This document shows, in pieces, positions 17,146 through 26,864 of a DNA stretch of 64,000 nt. The translations under genes were made by a program, and so were the position numbers. Numbering within the stretch: position 1 is the stretch's first letter; every line of letters begins with the position of its first letter. The notes beneath the pieces are model-generated. The model ran no database searches, was not told where the DNA came from, and was given only the letters and a program-made list of their open reading frames with translations. Source of the DNA: BJGO01 sp964640655 (GTDB lineage: Bacteria > Bacteroidota > Bacteroidia > Chitinophagales > UBA10324); NCBI GenBank assembly GCA_964640655.1, contig CAZXFT010000003.1, forward strand, positions 1 to 64,000, written 5' to 3'.

Positions 17146-18461
17146 ATCAATTACTTTTTATAGAAACTTTTGTACTTGGATCTGCTACCATTGCTGCCAT
17201 TTATCACTTGGTACTATTTATTCAACAACGTGATAAATTCCTGATGTTCTATAGTATCTACTTATTTACACTAGCTACTTATATAGCATTCAAATTGCTA
17301 AGTGATAATTATGATCCATTTAAACCAACTATAAATATTTATCACTATATACTGGAAGAAGTAATTCAGGTTAGTATGGTTACAGTTTATGTGCTTTTTG
17401 CTGCTCAAACACTTGAAGTCGTCAATTCTAAGTCAATAGTGCGCACTCTGATGTATGCATTTTTTATACTTTCATTTGTTTCAATTGGTATTCACATCTC
17501 ATCTGCATTAATCTATGGGCCTGGAATGAAATCTATTACTGAGTATGTGATTTCCAGGGGGGCATTGGTTTCTATAGCAACTATTGCCCTTTTGTTTGCA
17601 TGGAGGATACGCACTTCAACTTTTCAGAGGACTATTATTATTGGTTCATTGGTTTATGATTCATCGGGCTTGTTAAGCATTATATCATTTGCAACAAATG
17701 ATGATGTTTTGGGTTTGAATGGTGTTGAGCCTTATTTAGTAGGGTGCCTTCTTGATATTATAATCTTCTCCAGTGCACTGGGATATAGGTTAAAGACAAT
17801 TGCCGATCAAAAAAATGAGTTATTAAAGAAAGAATCTGAGACACAGATTTCAATTGAGAATACTCGTTCTCGGATTGCTCTTAACCTGCACGATGATGTG
17901 GGTTCCATTTTGAGTAGTATGAGTATATACAGTGCTGCCGCCAGGCAAGCATATCTAAGTGGCCATTACGATCGGTCGAATGAGCTCATAGAAAAAATTG
18001 GTGTAAATGCACGTGAGACTCTTACTACTATGAGTGATATAGTATGGACTTTAAATCCGGTTAATGATGGTGGTATAAAGCTATTTGATAAACTTCAGGA
18101 TTTTGCTTCTTCTTTGTTTGGTTCTATGCAGGTTGATTTTGATTTCAAAATTGATGAACATCTTTTGGAGAAACCTCTTGATATGAAAGTCAGGCAGAAT
18201 GTTTATCTCATTTACAAGGAAATAATAAATAATTGTGCAAAGCACTCGGATGCTACAAAAGTCAATGTGACTATTAATTATGATTCAAAATTAATGGTCT
18301 TAACCATTAAAGATAATGGTAAAGGATTCGATGTGTATCAAATGAAACATGGTAATGGTTTAGAGAGTATTAAATCAAGAGCCAGAGAGTTGGGAGGTAT
18401 ATTGGCATTATCATCTAATGAAAATGGAACAAATGCAATTTTGAGTATACCGCTAGATTAA
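17142..18461 (+). CDS. 7TM sensor histidine kinase with HisKA_3 core
   Basis: A kinase of 439 residues. The N-terminal half shows about seven membrane helices (to about residue 225) with no large periplasmic domain, resembling the 7TMR-DISM sensors of Bacteroidota. A short linker leads to the dimerisation/phosphoacceptor box RIALNLHDDVGSILSSMS (His250). The ATPase has the N-box EIINNCAKHSDA and a G-box DNGKGFD, then GNGLESIKSRARELGG. This is the NarX/DesK/LiaS (HisKA_3) class that pairs with LuxR-type regulators, and one lies 95 bp downstream. The start is TTG at 17142; no in-frame ATG is available upstream. Confidence 0.88.
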   Translation: MNQLLFIETFVLGSATIAAIYHLVLFIQQRDKFLMFYSIYLFTLATYIAFKLLSDNYDPFKPTINIYHYILEEVIQVSMVTVYVLFAAQTLEVVNSKSIVRTLMYAFFILSFVSIGIHISSALIYGPGMKSITEYVISRGALVSIATIALLFAWRIRTSTFQRTIIIGSLVYDSSGLLSIISFATNDDVLGLNGVEPYLVGCLLDIIIFSSALGYRLKTIADQKNELLKKESETQISIENTRSRIALNLHDDVGSILSSMSIYSAAARQAYLSGHYDRSNELIEKIGVNARETLTTMSDIVWTLNPVNDGGIKLFDKLQDFASSLFGSMQVDFDFKIDEHLLEKPLDMKVRQNVYLIYKEIINNCAKHSDATKVNVTINYDSKLMVLTIKDNGKGFDVYQMKHGNGLESIKSRARELGGILALSSNENGTNAILSIPLD

Positions 18462-18479
18462 TATGGGAAATCAACTGCC

Positions 18480-18526
18480 TCCCCTAATTTGGTGATAGGA
18501 ATGTCATGATACAGATTATACCTTTG
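18480..18526 (+). promoter_or_regulatory. Promoter of the response regulator with CCCC-N6-GGTGAT element
   Basis: The element TCCCC-N6-GGTGAT spans 18480-18496. Exactly 22 nt separate it from an exact -7 box TACCTTTG at 18519-18526, and the ATG is 30 nt further on. The same element with the same 22-nt spacing precedes the four secreted-protein genes downstream. It gives the regulator a promoter separate from the kinase and suggests autoregulation. Confidence 0.6.
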
Positions 18527-18556
18527 AAAAATAATTCCTAAAGAAAACTTATTAAG

Positions 18557-19210
18557 ATGGCTATCAGAGTTACCATATTTGATGATAATAAGCGCTTATT
18601 AGATTCTCTCGATGTGTTAATTAATGGCACACCCGGATATCAAATTGTGGGGCTATACACTGACTGCCTTGACTTGGAAAATAAAATAAAGAAAAGTGAG
18701 CCGGATGTTATTCTTATGGACATAGAAATGCCACATATGAGTGGAATAGAAGCAGTTAAAATTGTAAAAAGAAAATTCCCTCGAATTAATGTCTTAATGC
18801 AAACAGCTTTTGAAAATGATGAGAATGTTTTTGAAGCTATTTGTGCAGGCGCTATGGGTTATATCTTAAAGAATACTCCACCCGCAAGAATTCTGGAATG
18901 TATAGTAGAGGTTTATCAGGGTGGTAGCCCCATGAGCCCAAGTGTTGCAAGAAAAGTTTTAGGCTTTTTACATCAGCCCCCTGCGACTCAAGAAACCAAA
19001 AACGAAGCGGATGATTATAACTTAACGATACGAGAGATGGAAGTGCTTTCATTATTGGTGAAAGGATACAGTTATAAAATGATAGCCGATAACTGCAGCA
19101 TAAGTTATGAAACTGTTCGATCACACATGAAAAGTATTTATGACAAATTGCACGTAGCCAGTATGACTGAAGCTGTAGCTAAAGCAATTAATCAGAAAAT
19201 AGTGTCATAG
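18557..19210 (+). CDS. NarL/FixJ-type response regulator (REC + LuxR HTH)
   Basis: A 217-residue regulator. The receiver domain (about residues 4-120) has the acidic pair Asp9/Asp10, phosphoacceptor Asp55 in VILMDIEMP, Thr in MQTAF and Lys in YILKN. The C-terminal LuxR-type helix-turn-helix (about 150-215) includes LTIREMEVLSLLVKGYSYKM and SYETVRSHMKSIYDKL. It follows the HisKA_3 kinase in the same orientation, so the two probably form one system. It is the best candidate to bind the conserved element upstream of itself and of the four T9SS cargo genes; this is inference. Confidence 0.92.
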   Translation: MAIRVTIFDDNKRLLDSLDVLINGTPGYQIVGLYTDCLDLENKIKKSEPDVILMDIEMPHMSGIEAVKIVKRKFPRINVLMQTAFENDENVFEAICAGAMGYILKNTPPARILECIVEVYQGGSPMSPSVARKVLGFLHQPPATQETKNEADDYNLTIREMEVLSLLVKGYSYKMIADNCSISYETVRSHMKSIYDKLHVASMTEAVAKAINQKIVS

Positions 19211-19322
19211 TATTATTTCTAACACCTCATAATAAGAAACTTTTTCTGCTATCCATTATTTGTATGGTTACCTAGTTGTATTGAATTAGTAGTTTAGTAA
19301 AATCTGGCTTTTTTCATTCATA

Positions 19323-19369
19323 TCCCCACATTCGGTAATTGTTTGCTGCTGAATTATAAATTAGTATTG
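19323..19369 (+). promoter_or_regulatory. Promoter with CCCC-N6-GGTAAT element (first cargo gene)
   Basis: TCCCC-N6-GGTAAT at 19323-19339 is followed after 22 nt by TAGTATTG (19362-19369), one base off TAnnTTTG. The ATG at 19394 is 24 nt further. The layout is the same as at the response-regulator promoter. Confidence 0.55.
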
Positions 19370-19393
19370 CAATCGCATAATCAAACTCCTTTT

Positions 19394-21109
19394 ATGAAAA
19401 AAATAACACAAATCGTTTTCTGTAGTATATTACTACTTGGCATTTCTCACTTAGCTGTTTCGCAGACTTTAATTACAGATACAAATTTTGGAAGTAATGG
19501 AACCCTACATGCAATGGAAGTAGGGGTTACAACTGCCACAAAAATTTTAATGCAACTTGATAAGAAAATAATTATTGGCGGGTACAATTATGACTTCAGT
19601 TGTAATTGTTTCTACAATAACATGATACGCATAAATCCTTGCGGAACAATTGATAGTTCTTTTGGAGTAAACGGAGAAGTTCACCACACTTTTGATCAAA
19701 GAAATATAGGCAAAGACTATATCTTACAAGACGACGGTAAAATATTGGTTTCGGGCTTACAATCGGACGGCAATGCCGGTTCTCAGCAGTTTCCATTTGT
19801 TGCCCGATACAACGCTGATGGGTCTGTTGACTCCACCTTTGGTAATAATGGAACCAACAAGATAACGTATGTTGGTGCTCAAAATTTCTCTAATGTATAC
19901 CTGCTGAATAGTGGCAAGATATTATGCACCGGTGGCAATGGTTCAAATCTGATTATGCGATTAAACTTTGATGGTTCAGTTGATCCAACATTTGGAAACA
20001 ATGGAGCTATTCAAAATCCGGTTCCTCCAGGAGTTGTTTTCTTTTATGATTTTACCAGTGTAAGACGTTCAAATGGAAAAATAATATCTGCTGCACCTGC
20101 TTGGCTTGGAAATGGAAACGACAAAAATGTGGTGCTGAGCTGTTTTGATACCCTTGGTGTAATAGATAGTACTTATGGTACTAATGGTTTTTTCATTGAT
20201 TATAATTTCGTGATTGGGGGGTCTGAGTTAAGACAAGTAATACAAAGTGATGATAAGGTTATCATTGCATATCAAAACCCACAAGAAACTGAAATAAAAA
20301 TAGCTCGCTATAATACTAACGGCAGCCTGGATAATACCTATGGAAACAATGGCTACGTTGTGATACCTGCTCCTAACAATCCATCCAGATTACAATCCGT
20401 AACAGTTTTAAATAATGATCAGTTACTGATTAGTTATCAGAGTAATGGTGTTCTTCCGGTATTCAAAAAGTTTGATGCAAACGGTGTTGAACTCACTGAC
20501 TTTTCTTTGAATGGTTCTAATACATTTCAATTTTCCAACTTTACTGATGACGACCATGTAAGGCTTTCACTAGTATCACCGGATGGTGAGTTATTCTTGG
20601 CTGGAAGTACATTTAGATTTTCTGCTACTCGATTTATTCTTAGTTCACCGATACCCAACATTTCAATCAGCGGGTCAACTCTGAATGCGAACATACAGAG
20701 CACTACTGCTACATTTCAATGGTATCTGAACGGTAATCCCATTGCAAATGCAACCAACAATACTATTACTGCGACTCAGAACGGAACCTATATGGTAGAA
20801 GTAACTACCTATTGGGGCTGCACTTACTCCGATGATATTCAGGTTACATCTGTTAGGGTTGAAGAGTCAATAAGTTCTGCGATGTTGACTATTTATCCTA
20901 ATCCTGTTGAGGCCATATTGAATATAAATACATCAGACAACAGGGAGAAACTATTTCAGGTCTTTGATACAACCGGCAAATTGCTGATTACTGAAACATC
21001 TACTACTAAACAGGTAAGTATAGAGGTGAGCGAACTGCCATCCGGTATGTATATAGTGCAGATAAAATCAGAGAATGAAATTCTTCAGAAAAAATTTGTG
21101 AAGAATTAG
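19394..21109 (+). CDS. Delta-60 repeat protein secreted by the type IX system
   Basis: A protein of about 571 residues with a signal peptide (MKKITQIVFCSILLLGI). Delta-60-type repeats follow, each with a pattern like RYNADGSVDSTFGNNG and a paired ILQDDGKILVSG strand, probably forming a beta-propeller. An Ig-like segment (TFQWYLNGNPI) precedes a type A sorting domain of about 75 residues with IYPNPVEAILNI, VFDTTGKLL, LPSGMYIVQI and a C-terminal KKFVKN. It should cross the outer membrane by T9SS. The ATG at 19394 is chosen because it begins the signal peptide; an open frame further upstream is not needed. Ligand or enzymatic role unknown. Confidence 0.88.
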   Translation: MKKITQIVFCSILLLGISHLAVSQTLITDTNFGSNGTLHAMEVGVTTATKILMQLDKKIIIGGYNYDFSCNCFYNNMIRINPCGTIDSSFGVNGEVHHTFDQRNIGKDYILQDDGKILVSGLQSDGNAGSQQFPFVARYNADGSVDSTFGNNGTNKITYVGAQNFSNVYLLNSGKILCTGGNGSNLIMRLNFDGSVDPTFGNNGAIQNPVPPGVVFFYDFTSVRRSNGKIISAAPAWLGNGNDKNVVLSCFDTLGVIDSTYGTNGFFIDYNFVIGGSELRQVIQSDDKVIIAYQNPQETEIKIARYNTNGSLDNTYGNNGYVVIPAPNNPSRLQSVTVLNNDQLLISYQSNGVLPVFKKFDANGVELTDFSLNGSNTFQFSNFTDDDHVRLSLVSPDGELFLAGSTFRFSATRFILSSPIPNISISGSTLNANIQSTTATFQWYLNGNPIANATNNTITATQNGTYMVEVTTYWGCTYSDDIQVTSVRVEESISSAMLTIYPNPVEAILNINTSDNREKLFQVFDTTGKLLITETSTTKQVSIEVSELPSGMYIVQIKSENEILQKKFVKN

Positions 21110-21163
21110 TGCCAAGCAAACGCTAACTCACCAGAATTATCGTCTTCTTATTCAAAATTCATG

Positions 21164-21210
21164 TCCCCACTTATGGTGATTGTTTGCTATTGAATAACAA
21201 ATGAGTATTG
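21164..21210 (+). promoter_or_regulatory. Promoter with CCCC-N6-GGTGAT element (second cargo gene)
   Basis: TCCCC-N6-GGTGAT at 21164-21180 is followed after 22 nt by GAGTATTG (21203-21210), a weaker -7 box aligned with TAGTATTG of the first cargo gene. The ATG is 24 nt further. Confidence 0.5.
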
Positions 21211-21234
21211 CAATCAGATAATTAAACTTCTTTT

Positions 21235-22992
21235 ATGAAAAAATTCACACACACTGTTTTCTGTAGTATCATACTACTTGGTCTATCTCTTTCAGCTTTT
21301 TCGCAGGCATTAATTACTGATACTAATTATGGAGATAATGGTTTCGCTTATTCTCCTCAATTAAATAACTCAACAGCTAATGTGACCTTCGGTCTCAGCA
21401 ATATCTTCAGACAACCTGATGATAAAATTCTGGTTTGCGGATATTCATACAATGGTGGGAATAACTATTACAACATCATGTATAGAGTAGATTGTAATGG
21501 TAATGCCGACAGTTCTTTTGATGGTAACGGAATTCTTGCGCATAGATTCGATCAAAAATCCAAAGCTTATTCTTATGCCTTGTTGCCGGATGGTAAGATT
21601 GTTGTTGTCGGTCAGCAGTCAGCAAGTTTGTCTCTTGCAGATCAGACACCTTTTATTGCCAGATATAAAAGCGATGGGGCACCTGATAGTACTTTTGGAA
21701 ACAACGGTGTTAGCCCACAATTTGGAATGATACCAAGAGAATTTCTGTCAGTATATGCTGTAGCAGGTGACAAATATTTAGCAACAAATGGACTAACATT
21801 AATGAGGTTTAATAATAATGGAGATGCGGATCTGACATTTGGTACAAACGGAATTGTTACTATTCCAACCCCAACAGATTTCACAGAGCCGGCTTCAACT
21901 GTGCTGCAGCCCGCATACAAATCAGTGATGCGTGGCGATGGTAAAATCATCACTACTGCTCCGTCTTTCTTTCAGCCATTCTTTTCTTATTTTACTTCAT
22001 TTATCTGTTATAATCAGCAAGGTGAATTGGATAACACGTTTGGTGTAAATGGATTCTTTAAGGACAATAGTTGGGAATGCCCTGCTGCTCCCGCGCAGCT
22101 TATATTGCAAAGTGATGATAAAGTAGTTGCTGTGCGCGAGTATGGCTTCTTAGATAAAATTGTAGTAAAAAGAATCAAAACCAATGGTACCATAGATTCA
22201 ACATTTGGAAATAATGGTCAATTAGATATTGTAGCTGCTGCACCACCTATAGCATTGGTATATACTTCAAAATTCAACGATGACTCCTTTATAATAGGTT
22301 ATACAGAAAATGATGGACAACCTGTTAAATTTAAAAAGTTCAATACTAATGGCACACCTGACCTCAACTTTAGCCTTAACGGAGGAAATACATTTCAATT
22401 TGGAGCAAATAATGACTCTGAATATCCTGAGTTAGGCATTACATCAGCAAACGAAGAATTGATAATGGCAGGCATGTTCGCTCCTGATATTAATTGCAGA
22501 GCATCAATTACCAGGTTCGTTGTAACAACTGCCACACCAAGCATTACACAAGATGGAAATACACTTTATTCTAATGTCAATAACAGCGGTGCAGGTTTTC
22601 AGTGGTTGTTAAATGGCAATGTACTCAATGGTGAAACAAACAGTACACTTACCATTACTCAACCCGGTACTTATAGCGTGATTGTTACCAATAGCTGGGG
22701 ATGTGATGTTTCGGATGAGTTTGTTGTAACTACAGTTGGAATTCAAGTGCCGGAAAACAAATCAGGCGTAGTTTTATTCCCATCACCTGCAGGCAATACC
22801 CTCAACATCCGCAATTCATTCGACAAGCCAAGAACCTATCAGGTTTTTGATATAACAGGTAAACTGATACTTACACAAACATTAAACACTACTCATGTGA
22901 GTATGGATGTCAGCATTTTGCCTTCAGGTATGTATGTGTTACAGATAGTATCAGAAGATCAGTTAACACAACAGAAATTTATTAAGCAATAA
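21235..22992 (+). CDS. Second delta-60 repeat T9SS cargo protein
   Basis: A 585-residue paralogue of the preceding gene: signal peptide, delta-60 repeats (for example RYKSDGAPDSTFGNNG and RIKTNGTIDSTFGNNG), an Ig-like GFQWLLNGNVLNG segment, and a type A sorting domain. The usual YPNP is LFPSPAG here. From 22828 onwards the coding DNA is almost identical to the tails of the next two genes, not to its closer paralogue upstream. Its tail therefore seems to have been exchanged. Extracellular or surface protein; function unknown. Confidence 0.88.
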   Translation: MKKFTHTVFCSIILLGLSLSAFSQALITDTNYGDNGFAYSPQLNNSTANVTFGLSNIFRQPDDKILVCGYSYNGGNNYYNIMYRVDCNGNADSSFDGNGILAHRFDQKSKAYSYALLPDGKIVVVGQQSASLSLADQTPFIARYKSDGAPDSTFGNNGVSPQFGMIPREFLSVYAVAGDKYLATNGLTLMRFNNNGDADLTFGTNGIVTIPTPTDFTEPASTVLQPAYKSVMRGDGKIITTAPSFFQPFFSYFTSFICYNQQGELDNTFGVNGFFKDNSWECPAAPAQLILQSDDKVVAVREYGFLDKIVVKRIKTNGTIDSTFGNNGQLDIVAAAPPIALVYTSKFNDDSFIIGYTENDGQPVKFKKFNTNGTPDLNFSLNGGNTFQFGANNDSEYPELGITSANEELIMAGMFAPDINCRASITRFVVTTATPSITQDGNTLYSNVNNSGAGFQWLLNGNVLNGETNSTLTITQPGTYSVIVTNSWGCDVSDEFVVTTVGIQVPENKSGVVLFPSPAGNTLNIRNSFDKPRTYQVFDITGKLILTQTLNTTHVSMDVSILPSGMYVLQIVSEDQLTQQKFIKQ

Positions 22993-23012
22993 GATTAGTT
23001 TTTTCATAGTAA

Positions 23013-23047
23013 AGCAGTGAGCCACTCAGGTTGCTCGCTGCTTTTTT
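23013..23047 (+). terminator. Rho-independent terminator of the second cargo gene
   Basis: AGCAGTGAGC pairs with GCTCGCTGCT (10 bp with one G-U) around a 10-nt loop, followed by six T. It lies 20 bp after the stop and separates the cargo genes into single transcripts. Confidence 0.85.
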
Positions 23048-23070
23048 GCAATACGGTGAAACATTAAATA

Positions 23071-23117
23071 TCCCCGAATTAGGGGATGGTTTCAGAATAG
23101 ATTAGTTCGAAAATTTG
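23071..23117 (+). promoter_or_regulatory. Promoter with perfect CCCC-N6-GGGG palindrome (third cargo gene)
   Basis: ATCCCC-GAATTA-GGGGAT is a perfect inverted repeat; TCCCC-N6-GGGGAT spans 23071-23087. After 22 nt comes AAAATTTG (23110-23117), and the ATG is 35 nt further. It is the most symmetrical version of the shared element. Confidence 0.6.
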
Positions 23118-23152
23118 TACTCACTAAATAATCACATTAACCCAGTTAAATC

Positions 23153-26100
23153 ATGAAAACCCAATTTATTACAATCTTACTTATCGCTTTGTTCCAGCTA
23201 ACTAATGTTTATGCGCAATTTCCAACTTACGATTGGGCAATTGATAGTGACGGCCCCTTGGATGAGAGAATAGTAGGTGTTGCAGTTGATAGTAATAACA
23301 ACACATATATACTTGGAATTATAGGTCCGGATGAAAACTCGTTCACTATTGGTGGGGCTACGATTACTGATGCAAATGGTAAAATATTTTTATGCAAACT
23401 TGACCCTGATGGCAATACAATATGGAGTTTAAGCACCGGTTCAACACCTAATGGAGCAAGTACCCTTGTTGGAAATTTAAGTGTTGATGTTGATGGGAAC
23501 ATATATTTCACCGGATATTGGGGAGGAGTAGGTAAAACCATTACTATTGGTAATACAACTTTATCTAATAGTTTTTCAGCTAATTGCATTGGTGGATTTT
23601 ATATGGCAAAATTTAGTACGGATGGTGTATTCCAGTGGGTTAAGACTGAAGGTACTACATTGAATGTTGACATATGCGGCAGTGTAGGAGTAACAAATAT
23701 GAAAGTTGATAATGATAATAACATAATTGCTACATTATCTTTTATTGGGATAACAATAACCTTAAACGGAGTTGTTTATAATAATGCAAATTCCGGTTCT
23801 GCTGATATTTTGGTTGTTAAATACAACCCGTCTGGTGACATTATTTGGTCTAAACTTATTACATCATTTAATACTACAGAGGCCAAGGGAATTGCAATAG
23901 ATAACGATAACAACATCTATATATGCGGAGGTAGCATAACAAGCATCACTTTTGATCCTAATTGGACATTAACCACCGCAAACGAAAATCAAATAATGTA
24001 TTTGGTGAAGTACAATTCCAATGGGGATGTAATAGGAGCTAAAAAATGTAATACTTCGGGCGGTAATGTTGCTACAAATGAAGGGTTTTCAAGTATTGAC
24101 ATTTACGAAAATGATAAAATAGCATTAACTGGTGCATTTTTCAATGAGTTGGTTTTGGATAATTTAACATTATCAGCTGATGCTAGCGGTGCCTCGTTCA
24201 TTGCGATTTATGATATTGGTGCAAACGCTCTATGGGGAAAAGTTATTAATGGGGGGAGAATAAAAAAAGTTGCTTTTGATAATTCCGGTAATATCATATC
24301 AGGGGGGATTTTTTTTGAATCAGTTGTTATAGAAGGAACAACTTTTAGTAATCCCACACTCGCGAACACTTATGATTTATTTTTAGTGAAATATGATATA
24401 AATGGAAATTTTGTATGGCACGACACGTATGGAAGTATTGCAAAAGTTGATTTGATAGGTATTGTTGCAAGACCTGACGGAAATATTTCAATTGGAGGAG
24501 TACACGACGGAAGTGGTATTATCATAGGATCAAATCAATTACCAAATACAGGCTATGTATGTTGCAATTTTGGTTATAAAGACTTTTTTGTGACATCTAT
24601 TAAAGGTGAAAATTCCATAGTATGGACCGGTAACACTTCCACTAACTGGAATGAGCCATCTAACTGGGTGCCACAAATTATTCCAACTCAGGTAGATGAT
24701 ATTAATATTCCTTCAGGCAGGCCACGTTACCCGAAGATTGTTGTATCAAACGATGTAGAGTGCCGCAAAATGACAATTGAGGATGGGGCTACATTAACTA
24801 TGAATGCCGGAATACTGAGTGTGTGGGGTGAGATAACCGCACCCAATGCTAATGTATTCGCATTGAATGGTGGTACGCTGAAATTATATCACGGCACTAC
24901 TTTTCCACTCAACACAAATTTTAATAACCTATTCATTTACAATGGGAGTAACGCTCCCGCTGAACAACTTTATAAATTTCCTGGTACCGTACAAATCTTT
25001 GGTAATTTCAAAGTATTTGGAATTGAGGCAAATCCGACACTACCTGTAATTGATTTAGGTGAGGGAAATATAATCTTGTGCCATAAAAATGTTAGAATAG
25101 AAAAAGGAGCTATTGGCTGGATGTCTGAAGAATCTCAATTAGCTGATAAAACCTTGTTTCCAACCTTGCGCTTAGTAGGTGCTTCTCAACAAAACATTGC
25201 ATTTTTAAACAGCGGCCCTAATTATGATGGTAGATTTAAAGGAAATATATCAGTAGAAAATCCAAACACAGTCTTTACCGGTTCTGAATCGTTAACATTA
25301 ATGTACAACTTAATCATTAATAGTTCTTTTGATTTGAAAGGTAAAAGACTTCGTATGGATGGGAAGATTGTTTATGCAGATAATTTCAATTCTTCGTTAA
25401 ACATTACCAACTCAAAACCTATAAAAGGCTCGCTAGATATTCGTAATAATCCCGATATGGCTTATGACGGTAATCCTCAGTATATAAAAATTGAAAGGCT
25501 CAGATCTCTGTATTCAAACTACGTGAATACACCTAATAATTCAACTATTTTATTCACAGATTTAGCTCTTGATACCATCGATGTTTTTGGTAATCTGGAT
25601 CTCAATGGCAAAAATATTACTATTGGTGCTTTATTGCGAAATACTGGTTATATAGGAAATGAAACCAGAATAACATCATCTGTATCACAGGGCACACTAT
25701 CATTACTTGGAAATAATGCTACCCCTCAATATACCCTTGCTGTCGATGCTATCAATAATATAACACTGAATAGTCCGGCAGGTGCTCGTTTAATAAATAA
25801 TCAGGTATTCTCGCCTAATAATCCTTCAAATCAAGTAATGAAACTCTATGGAAAGGCTAAACTCATTAATGGAGGTATTAACTTGTTCGGCACACGAATA
25901 GCATTGTTACCGTTTGATATTAACAGTTCCAATAATGGTGTAATAGTAGAAAGTGGCGGTAATGTTTTCTATTCATCTATACCCAATAATACAAATCAAG
26001 GGGTACAATATGTAGGATCTACAAATAATAATATTACTTCAAAAAATTACGGAGGCTTAGGATTTATTATTTCTTCTACTGCTTTAAACAATTTTGCTAT

Positions 26101-26704
26101 TTTCAGATATCCCAGGATTGAGACAGGCATTAATGGAGGTTCCTCCATAAACAGGATTTATGAAATATTACTGCTTGATGACAACTCAACTTCCGGTTTA
26201 AATGCTTTAATAAGTATTAAATATGATGAAAGTGAATTAAATGGTCTTTTCGAAAATGACTTAGTTATTTTCAGAAGAAGCAGCGATGATCCAGACAATG
26301 AGTGGCAGATGATTCCATCTACAGTTGATATTAATACCAACACAGTAACTGCTGTTAATCCTTTACCTCAATTAGATTACTCCAACAATGGTAGTATTTT
26401 TTACACATTAGGTTCATTTATTGACCCAATGCGTAAAGAACAAGAGGATTATACCAATTCAGTATTCACGTCAAACAACAGTTTAATTTACCCTAACCCG
26501 GTTTTAAACAGCCTCAACATCCGCTACTCATCCGAAAAACCAAGAACCTATCAGGTATTTGATGTAACAGGTAAACTGATACTTACACAAACATTAAACA
26601 CTACTCAGGTGAGTATGGATGTCAGCATTTTGCCTTCAGGTATGTATGTGTTACAGATAGTATCAGAAGATCAGTTAACACAACAGAAATTTATTAAGCA
26701 ATAA
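23153..26704 (+). CDS. Large T9SS cargo protein with SBBP-like propeller (1183 aa)
   Basis: An 1183-residue protein with a signal peptide (MKTQFITILLIALFQLTNVYAQ). The first 480 residues or so contain SBBP-like propeller strands (GVAVDSNNNTYILG, IAIDNDNNIYICGG, LVKYDINGNFVWHD). A WTGNTSTNWNEPSNW segment opens a long beta-rich region (about 490-1090) that looks like a solenoid or adhesin-like fold with IPSGRPRYPKI and GATLTMNAG. The type A sorting domain has IYPNPVLNSLNI and ends QQKFIKQ. No catalytic motif is recognised; a surface adhesin or matrix role is a guess. Confidence 0.85.
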   Translation: MKTQFITILLIALFQLTNVYAQFPTYDWAIDSDGPLDERIVGVAVDSNNNTYILGIIGPDENSFTIGGATITDANGKIFLCKLDPDGNTIWSLSTGSTPNGASTLVGNLSVDVDGNIYFTGYWGGVGKTITIGNTTLSNSFSANCIGGFYMAKFSTDGVFQWVKTEGTTLNVDICGSVGVTNMKVDNDNNIIATLSFIGITITLNGVVYNNANSGSADILVVKYNPSGDIIWSKLITSFNTTEAKGIAIDNDNNIYICGGSITSITFDPNWTLTTANENQIMYLVKYNSNGDVIGAKKCNTSGGNVATNEGFSSIDIYENDKIALTGAFFNELVLDNLTLSADASGASFIAIYDIGANALWGKVINGGRIKKVAFDNSGNIISGGIFFESVVIEGTTFSNPTLANTYDLFLVKYDINGNFVWHDTYGSIAKVDLIGIVARPDGNISIGGVHDGSGIIIGSNQLPNTGYVCCNFGYKDFFVTSIKGENSIVWTGNTSTNWNEPSNWVPQIIPTQVDDINIPSGRPRYPKIVVSNDVECRKMTIEDGATLTMNAGILSVWGEITAPNANVFALNGGTLKLYHGTTFPLNTNFNNLFIYNGSNAPAEQLYKFPGTVQIFGNFKVFGIEANPTLPVIDLGEGNIILCHKNVRIEKGAIGWMSEESQLADKTLFPTLRLVGASQQNIAFLNSGPNYDGRFKGNISVENPNTVFTGSESLTLMYNLIINSSFDLKGKRLRMDGKIVYADNFNSSLNITNSKPIKGSLDIRNNPDMAYDGNPQYIKIERLRSLYSNYVNTPNNSTILFTDLALDTIDVFGNLDLNGKNITIGALLRNTGYIGNETRITSSVSQGTLSLLGNNATPQYTLAVDAINNITLNSPAGARLINNQVFSPNNPSNQVMKLYGKAKLINGGINLFGTRIALLPFDINSSNNGVIVESGGNVFYSSIPNNTNQGVQYVGSTNNNITSKNYGGLGFIISSTALNNFAIFRYPRIETGINGGSSINRIYEILLLDDNSTSGLNALISIKYDESELNGLFENDLVIFRRSSDDPDNEWQMIPSTVDINTNTVTAVNPLPQLDYSNNGSIFYTLGSFIDPMRKEQEDYTNSVFTSNNSLIYPNPVLNSLNIRYSSEKPRTYQVFDVTGKLILTQTLNTTQVSMDVSILPSGMYVLQIVSEDQLTQQKFIKQ
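24727..24849 (+). repeat. Internal near-identical block, copy 1
   Basis: About 123 bp encoding the TYPKI-to-TAPNA segment are almost the same (about three mismatches) as 28388-28510 in the next gene. The surrounding paralogous DNA is much more diverged, which suggests local gene conversion. Confidence 0.75.
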
Positions 26705-26724
26705 GATTAGTTTTTTCATAGTAA

Positions 26725-26759
26725 AGCAGTGAGCCACTCAGGTTGCTCGCTGCTTTTTT
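26725..26759 (+). terminator. Rho-independent terminator of the third cargo gene
   Basis: Same 10-bp stem and T-run as the terminator at 23013-23047, as part of the repeated block. Confidence 0.85.
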
Positions 26760-26782
26760 GCAATACGGTGAAACATTAAATA

Positions 26783-26829
26783 TCCCCGAATTAGGGGATG
26801 GTTTCAGAATAGATTAGTTCGAAAATTTG
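26783..26829 (+). promoter_or_regulatory. Promoter with perfect CCCC-N6-GGGG palindrome (fourth cargo gene)
   Basis: TCCCC-N6-GGGGAT at 26783-26799, then 22 nt, then AAAATTTG at 26822-26829, 35 nt before the ATG. It lies inside repeat copy B, so it is not independent evidence from the third gene's promoter. Confidence 0.58.
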
Positions 26830-26864
26830 TACTCACTAAATAATCACATTAACCCAATTAAATC

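Larger units (their letters stand above)
22828..23170 (+). repeat. 343-bp repeat, copy A
   Basis: It spans the last 55 codons or so of one cargo gene, the terminator, the whole intergenic promoter region and the first six codons of the next cargo gene. Copy B is 26540-26882 with no indels and about four mismatches by eye. A shorter identical part forms copy C at 30201-30420. Confidence 0.9.
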
